Assembly: GCA_027489175.1 (NCBI GenBank) | Contig: JAIYAE010000038.1 | Location: 1 to 64,000, forward strand | DNA length: 64,000 bases | Reading direction: 5' to 3' | From: Rhodobacter sp. | Lineage (GTDB): Bacteria > Pseudomonadota > Alphaproteobacteria > Rhodobacterales > Rhodobacteraceae | In this document: one piece after another, positions 55,675 to 63,950 of the stretch | How the letters are laid out: the number at the start of each line of letters is the position of its first letter | Numbering within the stretch: position 1 is the first letter of the stretch | Position numbers and translations under genes: made by a program | The notes under the pieces: generated by a model | Databases searched by the model: none | Seen by the model: only the letters and a program-made list of their open reading frames with translations | What the model was told of the DNA's origin: nothing

Positions 55675-56096
55675 CTGTACCCTCCCAACTCTAAAGCGGA
55701 TGTTGCGACGATCGAGAGCAGAATAACCCCATGAAATGCCACAAGCGTCGTTGAAAAGGTTGCCTTTAGCCAGCCACCTGTATCAACGACTAGGTCACTG
55801 ACATCCATCGAAAAATCAACAGGTGCATCCAGCCCTTTTCTTACCCTGTCATAGTGTTTTCTATACTTTCTCTCTTCCCAAAGGAAGTAGCCGTCCAATC
55901 CCCAAAAGATAACGAGTGGAAGTATGGAAAAGCCAGCGAGGATTCTACTATTCTCGCTTAGGGAGAACGACAAGAGTGCAGCGACGATTAGGACCGTCCA
56001 TCCCTTCAAGAGGAAGGAGTTTGTTGACAGTCTATTTATTACCCCCTGAATGAATTCGAGATGCTTAACGCGGTAGTCATCAAGTTTGCTCATCAC
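55620..56096 (-). CDS. Small multi-span membrane protein paired with the TIR gene
   Basis: A 158-residue protein: a short cytoplasmic helix (LDDYRVKHLEFIQGVINRLSTN), TM1 LLKGWTVLIVAALLSFSL, TM2 ILAGFSILPLVIFWGLDGYFLW, a basic cytoplasmic segment WEERKYRKHYDRVRKGL, then a third hydrophobic stretch ATFSTTLVAFHGVILLSIVATSAL. No recognised family. The first codon is GTG directly followed by ATG; GGAGGAG eight bases before the GTG supports 56096. It overlaps the parE stop and the TIR gene, and is as AT-rich as the latter. As the partner of a ThsB-like gene in place of ThsA, it could be the membrane effector of a Thoeris-like system. Confidence 0.75.
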   Translation of the reverse strand: MMSKLDDYRVKHLEFIQGVINRLSTNSFLLKGWTVLIVAALLSFSLSENSRILAGFSILPLVIFWGLDGYFLWEERKYRKHYDRVRKGLDAPVDFSMDVSDLVVDTGGWLKATFSTTLVAFHGVILLSIVATSALELGGYRWLLGASTVSTTQTMPGE

Positions 56097-58045
56097 ACAT
56101 CCAACTCCTCCACAAACCGCGCGTTCTCCTGGATATACTGGAACCGTAATTCCGGCTTCTTGCCCATCAGGCGCTCGACGAGGTCGCCGGTCATGCCCGG
56201 TTCGTCCTCATCAATGCTCACCCGGATCAGCTTGCGGGTCGCAGGGTTCATCGTGGTGTCTTTCAGGTCCTTGGCGTCCATCTCTCCCAACCCCTTGAAG
56301 CGCTGGACGTCGATCTTGCCTTTGCCTCCCAACCCCTTGGCCATCCAGATCTCTTTCTCCACATCATCGGCCACATACATCCGTCGCGCGCCTTGGGTCA
56401 GCCGGTAAAGGGGCGGGCAGGCGAGGTAGAGGTGGCCCTTGTCGATCAGGGGGCGCATCTGGGTGAAGAAGAAGGTCATCAGAAGGCTCGCGATATGCGC
56501 GCCGTCGACGTCGGCGTCGGTCATGATGATGATCTTTTCATAGCGCAGGTCATCGACCTTGAAGCGGGTGCCCATCTGGACGCCCAGCGCCTCACAGATA
56601 TCGCGGATCTCAGAATTGTCGTTCAGCTTGGCCGAAGCCGCACCTAGGACGTTCAGGATCTTGCCCTTGAGGGGGAGGAGGGCCTGCGTCTCACGGCTGC
56701 GGGCGCCTTTGGCTGACCCCCCGGCGCTGTCGCCTTCGACGATGAAAAGTTCGGTGCCTTCGCGGGTCTTGGAGGAGCAGTCGGTCAGCTTGCCGGGAAG
56801 GCGCAGCTTCTTGGTGGCGGTCTTGCGCTGGGTTTCCTTTTCTTCGCGCCGACGCAGGCGTTCTTCGGCGCGGAGGACGAGGAAATCGAGGATCGCCCCG
56901 GCAGAGCGGGGGTCGGCGGCAAGCCAGGTGTCGAAATGGTCACGGACGGCGTTTTCGACCCATTTAGCGGCTTCCTCGGTGGAAAGCCGGTCCTTGGTCT
57001 GGCCGACGAAGCTGGGTTCGCGGATGAAGACCGAGAGGAGCGCGCAGCCGCCGGTGAGGAGGTCGTCGCGGGTGATGAGGTCGGCCTTGCGGTTCTTCAC
57101 CCGCTCCCCATAGGCCTTGATGCCCTTGAGGGTGGCGGCCCAGAAGCCGGATTCGTGCGTGCCGCCTTCGGGCGTGGGGACGGTGTTGCAGTAGGAGTGG
57201 AGGAACCCATCCTGCGCGGGGGTCCAATTGATCGCCCATTCGACGGAGCCGGGGATCTGGTACTTCTCCTCGAAGCTCACCCGCCCGGCGAAGGGACGTT
57301 CGGCGTAGGTGGTGATTTTCGACAGCGTGTCGGACAGGTATTGGGCCAGGCCGCCGGGGTAGTGGAAGGTGGCCTCTTGCGGGGTTTCACCGTCGGCCAC
57401 GGCGGATTTCCAGCGGATTTCGACGCCGGAGAAGAGGTAGGCCTTGGACCGCGCGAGTTTGTAGAGGCGCGCGGGTTTCAGGGTCTGGTGGCCGAAAATC
57501 TCGGGGTCCGGGTGGAAGGTCACGGTGGTGCCGCGGCGGTTCTGGATCGGGCCGAGTTTCTGGATCGGCCCGCGGGGGATGCCACGGGAGAAGCTCTGTT
57601 CGTAAAGCTCCTTGTTGAGCGCGACCTGCACGGTCATCAGGTCGGAAAGCGCGTTGACGACCGAGGAGCCGACGCCGTTGAGGCCGCCAGAGGTGGAATA
57701 GGCCTTGTTGGAGAACTTGCCCCCGGCGTGGAGGGTGCAAAGGATCACCTCCAGCGCGGATTTGCCGGGGAACTTGGGGTGGGGATCGACGGGGATGCCG
57801 CGCCCATTGTCGCGGACGGTGACGGAGTTGTCGTCGTGGAGCTCCAGTTCGATCCGGTTGGCGTGGCCGGCGACCGCCTCATCCATCGCGTTGTCGAGGA
57901 TTTCGGCGACCATGTGGTGGAGCGCACGCTCATCCGTGCCGCCGATATACATGCCGGGGCGCTTGCGGACAGGCTCCAGCCCCTCAAGCACCTCGATCGA
58001 GGAGGCGTCATAGGTCTGCGAAGCGCCGGAGAGGAGGTCGTTCAT
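56093..58045 (-). CDS. parE: DNA topoisomerase IV subunit B ParE
   Basis: The ATPase subunit of topoisomerase IV, which decatenates chromosomes with ParC. The 650-residue GHKL protein has LEGLEPVRKRPGMYIGGT, EILDNAMDEAVAGHANRIEL, VRDNGRGIPVDPHPK, GGLNGVGSSVVNALS, a TOPRIM with LFIVEGDSAGGSAKGARSRETQALLPLKGKILNV and the metal-binding MTDADVDGAHI, and the C-terminal RFKGLGEMDAKDL. The lack of the GyrB-type insert and the GyrB QLRGK motif replaced by LPLKGKILN favour ParE. Its 3' end is intact even though the AT-rich TIR/membrane module begins within its stop codon. Confidence 0.94.
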   Translation of the reverse strand: MNDLLSGASQTYDASSIEVLEGLEPVRKRPGMYIGGTDERALHHMVAEILDNAMDEAVAGHANRIELELHDDNSVTVRDNGRGIPVDPHPKFPGKSALEVILCTLHAGGKFSNKAYSTSGGLNGVGSSVVNALSDLMTVQVALNKELYEQSFSRGIPRGPIQKLGPIQNRRGTTVTFHPDPEIFGHQTLKPARLYKLARSKAYLFSGVEIRWKSAVADGETPQEATFHYPGGLAQYLSDTLSKITTYAERPFAGRVSFEEKYQIPGSVEWAINWTPAQDGFLHSYCNTVPTPEGGTHESGFWAATLKGIKAYGERVKNRKADLITRDDLLTGGCALLSVFIREPSFVGQTKDRLSTEEAAKWVENAVRDHFDTWLAADPRSAGAILDFLVLRAEERLRRREEKETQRKTATKKLRLPGKLTDCSSKTREGTELFIVEGDSAGGSAKGARSRETQALLPLKGKILNVLGAASAKLNDNSEIRDICEALGVQMGTRFKVDDLRYEKIIIMTDADVDGAHIASLLMTFFFTQMRPLIDKGHLYLACPPLYRLTQGARRMYVADDVEKEIWMAKGLGGKGKIDVQRFKGLGEMDAKDLKDTTMNPATRKLIRVSIDEDEPGMTGDLVERLMGKKPELRFQYIQENARFVEELDV

Positions 58046-58166
58046 GGAGGATCACCCTGTTGTTGCAGCCATTAGACCACTCGCAGGGGGTGGGGCGCAA
58101 GATGTGGGGGGTGGTCGGGCGGGACGCGGCGGCCTAGGTATGGGGAAACCTTGGGAGGATTTGGCG

Positions 58167-59051
58167 ATGCGGGTGCTGTTCACGGGCGGATCGGGCAAGG
58201 CGGGCAAGCATGTGGTGCCGTATCTTGTGGCGCAGGGGCATAAGGTGCTGAACTTTGACCGCGTGCCCCTGGGGCTGCCGGGGGTGGCGGACCTGCTGGG
58301 GGACATCTGCGACGCGGGGCAGGTGTATTCGGCGATGCGGACCCATGCGGGCTATGACGAGATGGAGGACGGGGCGGCACGGCTGTTCGATGCGGTCGTG
58401 CATTTCGCGGCCGTGCCCCGGTATGGCATGGTGCCGGATACCGAGACCTACCGGGTGAACACGGTCGGTACCTACAACGTGCTGGAAGCGGCGCTGAAGA
58501 TGGGGATCCGCAAGGTCATCATCGCATCCTCGGAGACGACCTATGGGGTGTGTTTCAGCGACGGCGAGGTCGATCCGAAGGTCCTGCCGCTGGAAGAGGA
58601 CTACGACATCGACCCGATGGACAGCTACGGCATGTCGAAGAAGGTGAACGAGGTCACGGCGCGCAGTTTTCAGCGGCGGTTCGGGGCGGATGTCTATGCC
58701 CTGCGGATCGGGAATGTGGTGGAGCCGCATGAATATGCGACGTTGTTTCCGCCCCTGGCCAGCGATCCGGGCCTGCGGCGGCGGATCACCTTCAGCTACA
58801 TCGACGCGCGGGACCTGGGGCAGATCGTGGACCTTTGCCTGAAGAAGGACGGCCTCGGGTTCCAGGTGTTCAACGCGGTGAATGACGAGAACGCGGTGCC
58901 GCAGCCGAACTCGGAACTGCTGCCCCGGTTCTTCCCGAACGTGCCCCTGTCGCGGCCGGTGGGGGAGCGGGAGGGGCTTCTGTCCAACCGGAAGATCCGG
59001 GAGGTGCTGGGGTTTGTTGAGGAGCATCCCTGGCAGAAGTATGTTCCCTGA
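58167..59051 (+). CDS. NAD-dependent epimerase/dehydratase (extended SDR)
   Basis: A 294-residue SDR: MRVLFTGGSGKAGKHVVPYL with the GxxGxxG-type loop, VVHFAAVPRYGMVPDTETYRVNTVGTYNVLEAALKMGIRKVIIASSETTYG, and the YGMSK active-site YxxxK at about 155 after DPMDSYGMSK. A C-terminal substrate lid ends EHPWQKYVP. The substrate is not clear; similar proteins act on nucleotide sugars or uronates. The track ORF starts 41 codons too early; GGGAGGA precedes ATG 58167. Divergent from parE. A hairpin/GATATTT element follows. Confidence 0.9.
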   Translation: MRVLFTGGSGKAGKHVVPYLVAQGHKVLNFDRVPLGLPGVADLLGDICDAGQVYSAMRTHAGYDEMEDGAARLFDAVVHFAAVPRYGMVPDTETYRVNTVGTYNVLEAALKMGIRKVIIASSETTYGVCFSDGEVDPKVLPLEEDYDIDPMDSYGMSKKVNEVTARSFQRRFGADVYALRIGNVVEPHEYATLFPPLASDPGLRRRITFSYIDARDLGQIVDLCLKKDGLGFQVFNAVNDENAVPQPNSELLPRFFPNVPLSRPVGEREGLLSNRKIREVLGFVEEHPWQKYVP

Positions 59052-59063
59052 ACGGGCGGAGGA

Positions 59064-59123
59064 CCGGGGGGTTTCACACCCCCCGGACCCCCTGTGGAGT
59101 ATTTCTGAAAAGAGCAAATCAGG
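59064..59123 (+). repeat. Hairpin + GATATTT intergenic element, copy 4 (GAGTATTT variant)
   Basis: CCGGGGGG-TTTCACA-CCCCCCGG, then ACCCCCTGTGGAGTATTTCTGAAAAGAGCAAATCAGG. The stem and loop match copy 3; the downstream motif reads GAGTATTT instead of GGATATTT. It begins 12 bases after the epimerase stop. Confidence 0.72.
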
Positions 59124-59442
59124 ACCTCAGTAAGGGGCTTCTAAGGTTCATGCGGCGTTGAGGACGGTTGCGCCACTGATGCGGCAGAGGCAGCGGGTGT
59201 CAGTGAGGGGTTCGCGGTGCCACTGTCACGCCCACAAGGTGCGCGTTGGCGTTTATCGGGTGTCGCGCACATTGTTGCAGGTTGGTTTGGCAGTGCTGGC
59301 GGGGAAGGCGATGCCCGCGAAGGGCAACACGCTGCGCAGATTGGGCTTCTGCAGGGCGTTGATCTTGCGGGGCTGGGCAACGTAAGAAACAGCGTGACGT
59401 TCCCGACCAGGCAATAGGCACCCAAGGGGGCGAAGGACGGCC
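59124..59442. other. Gap without a supported gene
   Basis: Frames on both strands are open for 60-150 codons, but none has a recognisable domain, signal or ribosome site. The minus-strand frame around 59253-59450 contains LPFAGIAFPASTAKPTC, which looks like a transporter or membrane fragment and could be a decayed gene. The GC content is slightly lower than the surroundings. Confidence 0.45.
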
Positions 59443-60051
59443 ATGCGCAAAATCGCAGCGTTGATTTATCCAGACTTCGAGCTGCTCGACCTGTTCGGCC
59501 CGCTGGAAATGTTCGGTATGCTTGGCAGCGACTACGCTTTGACACTTGTCGCTGAGGCGCCGGGACCGGTGCGCAGCGGTCAGGGACCATCCGCCTTCGC
59601 AGACAAGACCATCAATGATGGGGCGGACTACGACATCCTGTTTGTGCCGGGCGGAATGGGCACGCGGCGAGAGGTTGGAAACCCGGTCCTGCTTGACTGG
59701 ATCGCCCGCACGTCTGAGCAAGCAGAGTTCACTCTAAGCGTCTGCACCGGAAGCGCGCTCTTGGCCAAAGCAGGGGCATTGGATGGACGCCGCGCCACGA
59801 CAAACAAGATGGCCTTCGATTGGGTGACGGCACAGGGGCCAAATGTGCGCTGGGTCCGGCAGGCGCGCTGGGTCGAAGATGGCAAATTCATCACGTCATC
59901 TGGCGTGTCAGCCGGCATGGACATGGCGCTGGGTGCAATCTCCCTGATGCACGGTGATGAAACGGCGGAAAAGGTTGCCAGGTGGAGTGAATATGCTTGG
60001 CAGAAGGATCGACATTTTGATCCTTTTGCCAAGCTGCATGGACCAACGTGA
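59443..60051 (+). CDS. DJ-1/PfpI-family protein
   Basis: A 202-residue class-I glutamine-amidotransferase-like protein: KIAALIYPDFELLDLFGPLEMFGML at the start, DYDILFVPGGMGTRREV, the nucleophile elbow FTLSVCTGSALLAKAGALDGRRATTNKMAFDWV with its Cys at about 103, and ITSSGVSAGMDMALGAISLMHG. The group includes isonitrile hydratase and cyclohexyl-isocyanide hydratase as well as AraC-linked sensors; no AraC domain is attached. Function therefore uncertain; stress-related hydratase or deglycase activity is possible. Isolated gene. Confidence 0.88.
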   Translation: MRKIAALIYPDFELLDLFGPLEMFGMLGSDYALTLVAEAPGPVRSGQGPSAFADKTINDGADYDILFVPGGMGTRREVGNPVLLDWIARTSEQAEFTLSVCTGSALLAKAGALDGRRATTNKMAFDWVTAQGPNVRWVRQARWVEDGKFITSSGVSAGMDMALGAISLMHGDETAEKVARWSEYAWQKDRHFDPFAKLHGPT

Positions 60052-60124
60052 TGGGGTCTTGCGAACTGGGCAACACTCGGCGTTTGCCACACTGGCACCC
60101 CTGACGAAGGGGCCACGGGCTTTC

Positions 60125-60172
60125 AGCTGTCTCCAAATATCCCACGGGGGTGCGGGGGTGTGAAACCCCCGC
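60125..60172 (-). repeat. Hairpin + GATATTT intergenic element, copy 5
   Basis: On the minus strand: GCGGGGG-TTTCACA-CCCCCGC, then ACCCCCGTGGGATATTTGGAGACAGCTGAAAG. It is the most typical copy, including the AGACAGCTGAAAG tail. It lies between the convergent PfpI and GST genes and has the same TTTCACA loop as copies 3 and 4. Confidence 0.78.
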
Positions 60173-60189
60173 TCCTGTGAGGTCAAACC

Positions 60190-60849
60190 TCACGCAGGTT
60201 CGGCCATCCTCGCCGCCCACATCTTCTTGAACGCAGGCCGCGCCTGACAGCCCTCCAGCCACGCCTTCACCGCCGGGAACTCGCCCAGCAGCGTTGGGTG
60301 GCCCTGAGCGTAGCGCAGGCATTCGGCGAGGTTGAGGTCGGCCACGGTGAAGCGGTCGCCGACGAGGTGGCTGTGCTGGCCCAGGTGCGCCTCAAGCCGT
60401 TTCAGCGGGCGGCGGAGTTTTTCGGCGCAGATCGCGATGGTGGCCTGGCCTTCGGGGGTCTTGTCGCCCCCTGCCCCGGTGATGTTCAAAATCTCCAGCG
60501 CGTGGCCTTCGACCGCGGTGACGGCGAGGAGGGTCCATTGGTCGATCAGCGCCGCCTCGGCCGCGGTTTTGGGGCCAAGATCGCCGCCGCGGGTACGGGC
60601 AAGGTGGTTGGTGATGGACAGCGATTCCGTCAGGGTCAGGTCACCCTCGACATAGGCGGGAATCTGGCCTTGCGGGTTCACGGCCAGGAACGCCGCCGAG
60701 GTGGTGTTCAACGGCGCATCCGGGGCGCTGGCTTGCGGCAGGCGGTAGCTCTGGATCACCGGAACATGGGTAAAGGGCAGATCCAATTCATATAAAAGCC
60801 AGATCGGGCGCGAGGCGCGGGACCGGAAGACGCCGTAAAGGGTAATCAT
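60190..60849 (-). CDS. Glutathione S-transferase family protein
   Basis: A 219-residue GST. The N-terminal thioredoxin fold is MITLYGVFRSRASRPIWLLYELDLPFTHVPV, with Ser/Arg near the active site, NPQGQIPAYVEGDLTLTESLSITNHLA with the cis-Pro and the ES glutathione contact. The C-terminal helical domain ends LVGDRFTVADLNLAECLRYA ... FPAVKAWLEGCQARPAFKKM. The track ORF is 51 codons longer upstream; the fold starts at 60849. The class resembles the bacterial GSTs without known substrate. Single gene on this strand. Confidence 0.9.
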   Translation of the reverse strand: MITLYGVFRSRASRPIWLLYELDLPFTHVPVIQSYRLPQASAPDAPLNTTSAAFLAVNPQGQIPAYVEGDLTLTESLSITNHLARTRGGDLGPKTAAEAALIDQWTLLAVTAVEGHALEILNITGAGGDKTPEGQATIAICAEKLRRPLKRLEAHLGQHSHLVGDRFTVADLNLAECLRYAQGHPTLLGEFPAVKAWLEGCQARPAFKKMWAARMAEPA

Positions 60850-61005
60850 CGGGGGGTTCCTGCAAAGAGGGTCAAGCGGGGCGCTGGCAAGGCAAGGGGC
60901 CTGGCTGGCTTCGATCAGGCTAGGCCGTCTTTCAGCCGAGAAAAAGGGGGGTCTGCGGCATGGCGGCGTCTTGATGTGGCCCGCTGCCTGACGCAGGGTC
61001 ACCGC

Positions 61006-62769
61006 ATGACCGAGTCAACGCCGCACACCCTGACTGCCACTTTCGCCGATCGCGACCACCGGGCCGAGATCGTTGAACGCCTTTATGACGTGGCGGTGGA
61101 CCCGATCCGCCTGGAAGAGCTGTTGGAGGTCTGGGAAGGCCGGGCCGGCCCGTTGCGCGTCGGGCCGGTCGAAAGCGCGATCCCGCTGGAAGACCCCGAG
61201 ATTGAGGCGCATCTGGCCCGGGCCACGGTGTTTCTGGACCGGCTTGAGGCGGCAGAGGACCAGACAGCCGCGCGGTCGGTGCTGGAAGACATCCCCCGGT
61301 CGGCCGCGTTCCTCAGCGATGGGGGGGCGGTGCTGGTCGGCTGCAACCGGGCGGCGCGGGTGGCCTTTGGCGTGGCCGAAGGCGGGCCATTTGCCGATCT
61401 GCCGTTCGAGGCGGAAGACCGCGCGCTGCTGGCGGGCGTGGTCCGCAGGGTCGCCTCGCGCAAAGCGGAGAAGGTGGTCACGTTGCGCATCCGGTCCACG
61501 GTGACCGGCAGTCCGGTCATTCTGCGGGTCAGTCCGGTGGACGGGGGGGACGCGCGGCCGCTGGCGCTGGTCGTCTCGACCGAGCTGGTCTGGCCGGAAG
61601 GGTTCCAGACCACGGTGCAGGAAGCCTTTGGCCTGACCACGGCCGAGGTCGAAATCGTGCGCGGCGTGACGCTGGGCCTGCCCTTGCGCGACATTGCCGA
61701 AGCCCGCGGCAGATCGCTGGAGACGGTGCGGACGCAGGTCCGGTCGGTCCTGGCCAAGACGGAAACGCACAGCCAGTCGGAACTGGTGCGGGTGGTTCTT
61801 GGGCTGATGGATGTGGCGCTGATCCCGGTGCGGGGTGGTGCCGCACTGCAGGGTCGCAGCACGCTGGTGCCACGGGCCTTGCGAGAGATGCGGACCTCGG
61901 ACGGGCGACGGCTGACCTGGATCGAGTTTGGCGATCCGCAAGGCATGCCGGTCCTGTACCTGCACCTCGATTTCGGGCTGATCCGCTGGCCGGCGACGGC
62001 AGAGCGGGCCGCGGCCAGCCGGGGGATGCGCGTCATCGTGCCGGTGCGCGCGGGCTATGGCCGGACCGACGCCTTGCCCAAGGGCGAGGACCATCTGGCG
62101 GGCGTCACCCGCGACTATGCGGCGGTGCTGGACCATCTGGGGGTCAAGGGCGCGGTGGCCATTCCCCTGGGGGCGGACCTGCGCTTTGCGATGAACCTGT
62201 CGATCCAGCGGCCCGACCTTGTGCGCGCCATCGTGGGTGCGGCCTGCCAGTTGCCCCTGCGCAGCGCCGCGCAATATGAGCGGATGGACAAGTGGCAGCG
62301 CTTCATCCTGGCCAATGCGCGCTATGCGCCGCGCGTCCTGCCATTCCTGGTGCAGGCGGGCTTCAGCCTCGCGCGGCGGCTGGGCAAGGAGGCGTTCTTT
62401 CGTCAGGTGAACGGCGGCAGCCCCGCCGACATGGAAACCTTCGACCGGCCCGAAGTGCGGGCGGCGGTGCTGGAAGGGTCCGACGTCTGCCTGGCGGCGA
62501 AATGGTCGGCGCATGCGGCCTTCACGGCGGAATGCATCGGGTCGGAAAAGGACTGGTCGGCGGTGGTGCGCGCGGTGCGGGTGCCGGTCCTGCTGTTGCA
62601 GGGCGACCAGGACCCGCAATCCCCCGTCGCCACGATTCGGGAACTGGCCGTCGATTACCCGCATCTGGAGGTGCGCTTCTTGCCGGGAACGGGACAGCTT
62701 CTGTTCATGGCGGAATGGCCGCAGGTGCTGGATGCGGTTCAGGCCATGGCCGGCGCACGCGCCGCCTGA
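61006..62769 (+). CDS. LuxR-type regulator with a degenerate alpha/beta-hydrolase domain
   Basis: A 587-residue protein in three parts. Residues 1-200 form a PAS-like sensor with two halves. Residues about 205-270 are a LuxR HTH (FGLTTAEVEIVRGVTLGLPLRDIAEARGRSLETVRTQVRSVLAKT). Residues 300-587 are an alpha/beta-hydrolase fold (FGDPQGMPVLYLH, RVIVPVRAGYGRTD, DYAAVLDHLGVKGAVAIPLGADLRFAMNLSIQRPDLV, VPVLLLQGDQDPQSP, FLPGTGQLLFMAEWPQ). The nucleophile elbow GxSxG reads AIPLGAD, without Ser, and the catalytic His position reads GTGQ; only the Asp is kept. The hydrolase part is therefore probably a ligand sensor. ATG 61006 is preferred over the track start. Confidence 0.87.
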   Translation: MTESTPHTLTATFADRDHRAEIVERLYDVAVDPIRLEELLEVWEGRAGPLRVGPVESAIPLEDPEIEAHLARATVFLDRLEAAEDQTAARSVLEDIPRSAAFLSDGGAVLVGCNRAARVAFGVAEGGPFADLPFEAEDRALLAGVVRRVASRKAEKVVTLRIRSTVTGSPVILRVSPVDGGDARPLALVVSTELVWPEGFQTTVQEAFGLTTAEVEIVRGVTLGLPLRDIAEARGRSLETVRTQVRSVLAKTETHSQSELVRVVLGLMDVALIPVRGGAALQGRSTLVPRALREMRTSDGRRLTWIEFGDPQGMPVLYLHLDFGLIRWPATAERAAASRGMRVIVPVRAGYGRTDALPKGEDHLAGVTRDYAAVLDHLGVKGAVAIPLGADLRFAMNLSIQRPDLVRAIVGAACQLPLRSAAQYERMDKWQRFILANARYAPRVLPFLVQAGFSLARRLGKEAFFRQVNGGSPADMETFDRPEVRAAVLEGSDVCLAAKWSAHAAFTAECIGSEKDWSAVVRAVRVPVLLLQGDQDPQSPVATIRELAVDYPHLEVRFLPGTGQLLFMAEWPQVLDAVQAMAGARAA

Positions 62770-62886
62770 CGGAAATCCTGCAGCCCTACCGCAGATGGGG
62801 TATGTGCCGCCACGCAGCCCTCGCTAGGCTTTGGGTGCTGCGGTGGATTGGCAGCAAAGGCTTTCTTGGAAGAACATTCGAAATCA

Positions 62887-62930
62887 GGGGCGGCAGGATC
62901 TGGAAACCTGCTGCCCCGCTTCTTTTTTTT
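62887..62930 (+). terminator. Strong intrinsic terminator
   Basis: GGGGCGGCAGG-ATCTGGAAA-CCTGCTGCCCC (one G-T pair) followed by GCTTC and eight T. It is the clearest terminator in the window, about 120 bp after the LuxR-type gene, and insulates ppk2. Confidence 0.92.
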
Positions 62931-62940
62931 GCGCCCGCGT

Positions 62941-62954
62941 TTGACAGGGATCAA
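62941..62954. promoter_or_regulatory. FnrL-type binding site upstream of ppk2
   Basis: TTGAC-AGGG-ATCAA fits the FNR consensus TTGAT-N4-ATCAA with one change in the left half. It is 67 bp before the ppk2 start. With a -10 near 62977-62988 it would lie around -41 to -47, the class-II activating position. Confidence 0.55.
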
Positions 62955-63020
62955 TGCGATGGCCCGACGGCTTTGCTGATCTGTTACAAGGACAAAAGGA
63001 ACACGATCACGGGGGCAAAG

Positions 63021-63950
63021 ATGGACGGCAGCAAAACAGACACTCCCCAGACCGCCGCTGACACCGGGGCCACGACGGGGCCGCGGACCTTTCCGGCGGT
63101 GAACGCCCCGCCGTTGCGGCAGGCCTTTGAATCTGGCCGCTACCCCTATGCACGGTTGATGGGCCGCGCCACCTATGAGGCGGAAAAGGCGCGGCTACAG
63201 GCCGAGCTTCTGAAGGTCCAGATCTGGGCGCAGGAGACCGGGCAGAAGTTCGTCATCCTGATGGAAGGCCGCGATGCCGCCGGCAAGGGCGGCACCATCA
63301 AGCGCTTCATGGAGCATCTGAACCCCCGCTATGCCCGGGTCTGCGCGCTGTCCAAACCCTCGGACGTGGAGAAAGGCCAATGGTTCTTTCAACGCTACAT
63401 CGCGCATCTGCCGACAGCGGGGGAAATGGTCTTCTACGACCGCAGCTGGTACAACCGCGCGGGGGTGGAGCGGGTGATGGGCTTCTGCACCCCGTCGGAG
63501 TACCTGGAATTCATGCGCCAGGCGCCGGAGCTGGAGCGGATGCTGGTCCGGTCCGGCATCCGGCTGCACAAATACTGGTTCAGCGTCACGCGGGAAGAGC
63601 AGCGCACCCGCTTTATCGCCCGCGAAACCGACCCGTTGAAGATGTGGAAGCTGTCGCCGATCGACAAAGCCAGCCTTGACCGCTGGGACGATTATACCGA
63701 GGCGAAGGAGGCAATGTTCTTCTACACCGACACCGCCGATGCGCCCTGGGTGATCGTCAAATCCGATGACAAGAAACGCGCACGGCTGAACTGCATGAAG
63801 CATTTCCTGTCGACGGTCGATTACCCGAACAAGGACCACGCGGCCATAGGCACCCCCGACCCCCTGATCGTGGGGCGGGCGGCGCAGGTGCTGGGGGCCG
63901 TGTCCGACATCTATGACGCAGCCACCCACCCGGCGATGCAACGCGGCTGA
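63021..63950 (+). CDS. ppk2: Polyphosphate kinase 2 (PPK2)
   Basis: PPK2 transfers phosphate between polyphosphate and nucleoside diphosphates or monophosphates. The 309-residue enzyme has YEAEKARLQAELLKVQIWAQETGQKFVILMEGRDAAGKGGTIKRFMEHLNPR with the Walker A loop, EKGQWFFQRYIAHLPTAGEMVFYDRSWYNRAGVERVMGFC with the Walker B Asp, and the lid FSVTREEQRTRFIARETDPLKMWKLSPID, as well as WVIVKSDDKKRARLNCMKHFL. This is the single-domain PPK2 type. The track ORF runs 243 codons too far upstream through another frame; ATG 63021 follows GGGGGCAAAG. A putative FnrL site suggests oxygen-dependent control. Confidence 0.95.
   Translation: MDGSKTDTPQTAADTGATTGPRTFPAVNAPPLRQAFESGRYPYARLMGRATYEAEKARLQAELLKVQIWAQETGQKFVILMEGRDAAGKGGTIKRFMEHLNPRYARVCALSKPSDVEKGQWFFQRYIAHLPTAGEMVFYDRSWYNRAGVERVMGFCTPSEYLEFMRQAPELERMLVRSGIRLHKYWFSVTREEQRTRFIARETDPLKMWKLSPIDKASLDRWDDYTEAKEAMFFYTDTADAPWVIVKSDDKKRARLNCMKHFLSTVDYPNKDHAAIGTPDPLIVGRAAQVLGAVSDIYDAATHPAMQRG

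Noticed and set aside
56093-58045. GyrB as an alternative for ParE
   Set aside because: The length (650 aa) and the LPLKGKILN form of the TOPRIM-adjacent motif fit ParE; GyrB of this group is longer.
61015-62664. 549-aa minus-strand ORF
   Set aside because: Antisense shadow of the LuxR-type regulator gene.
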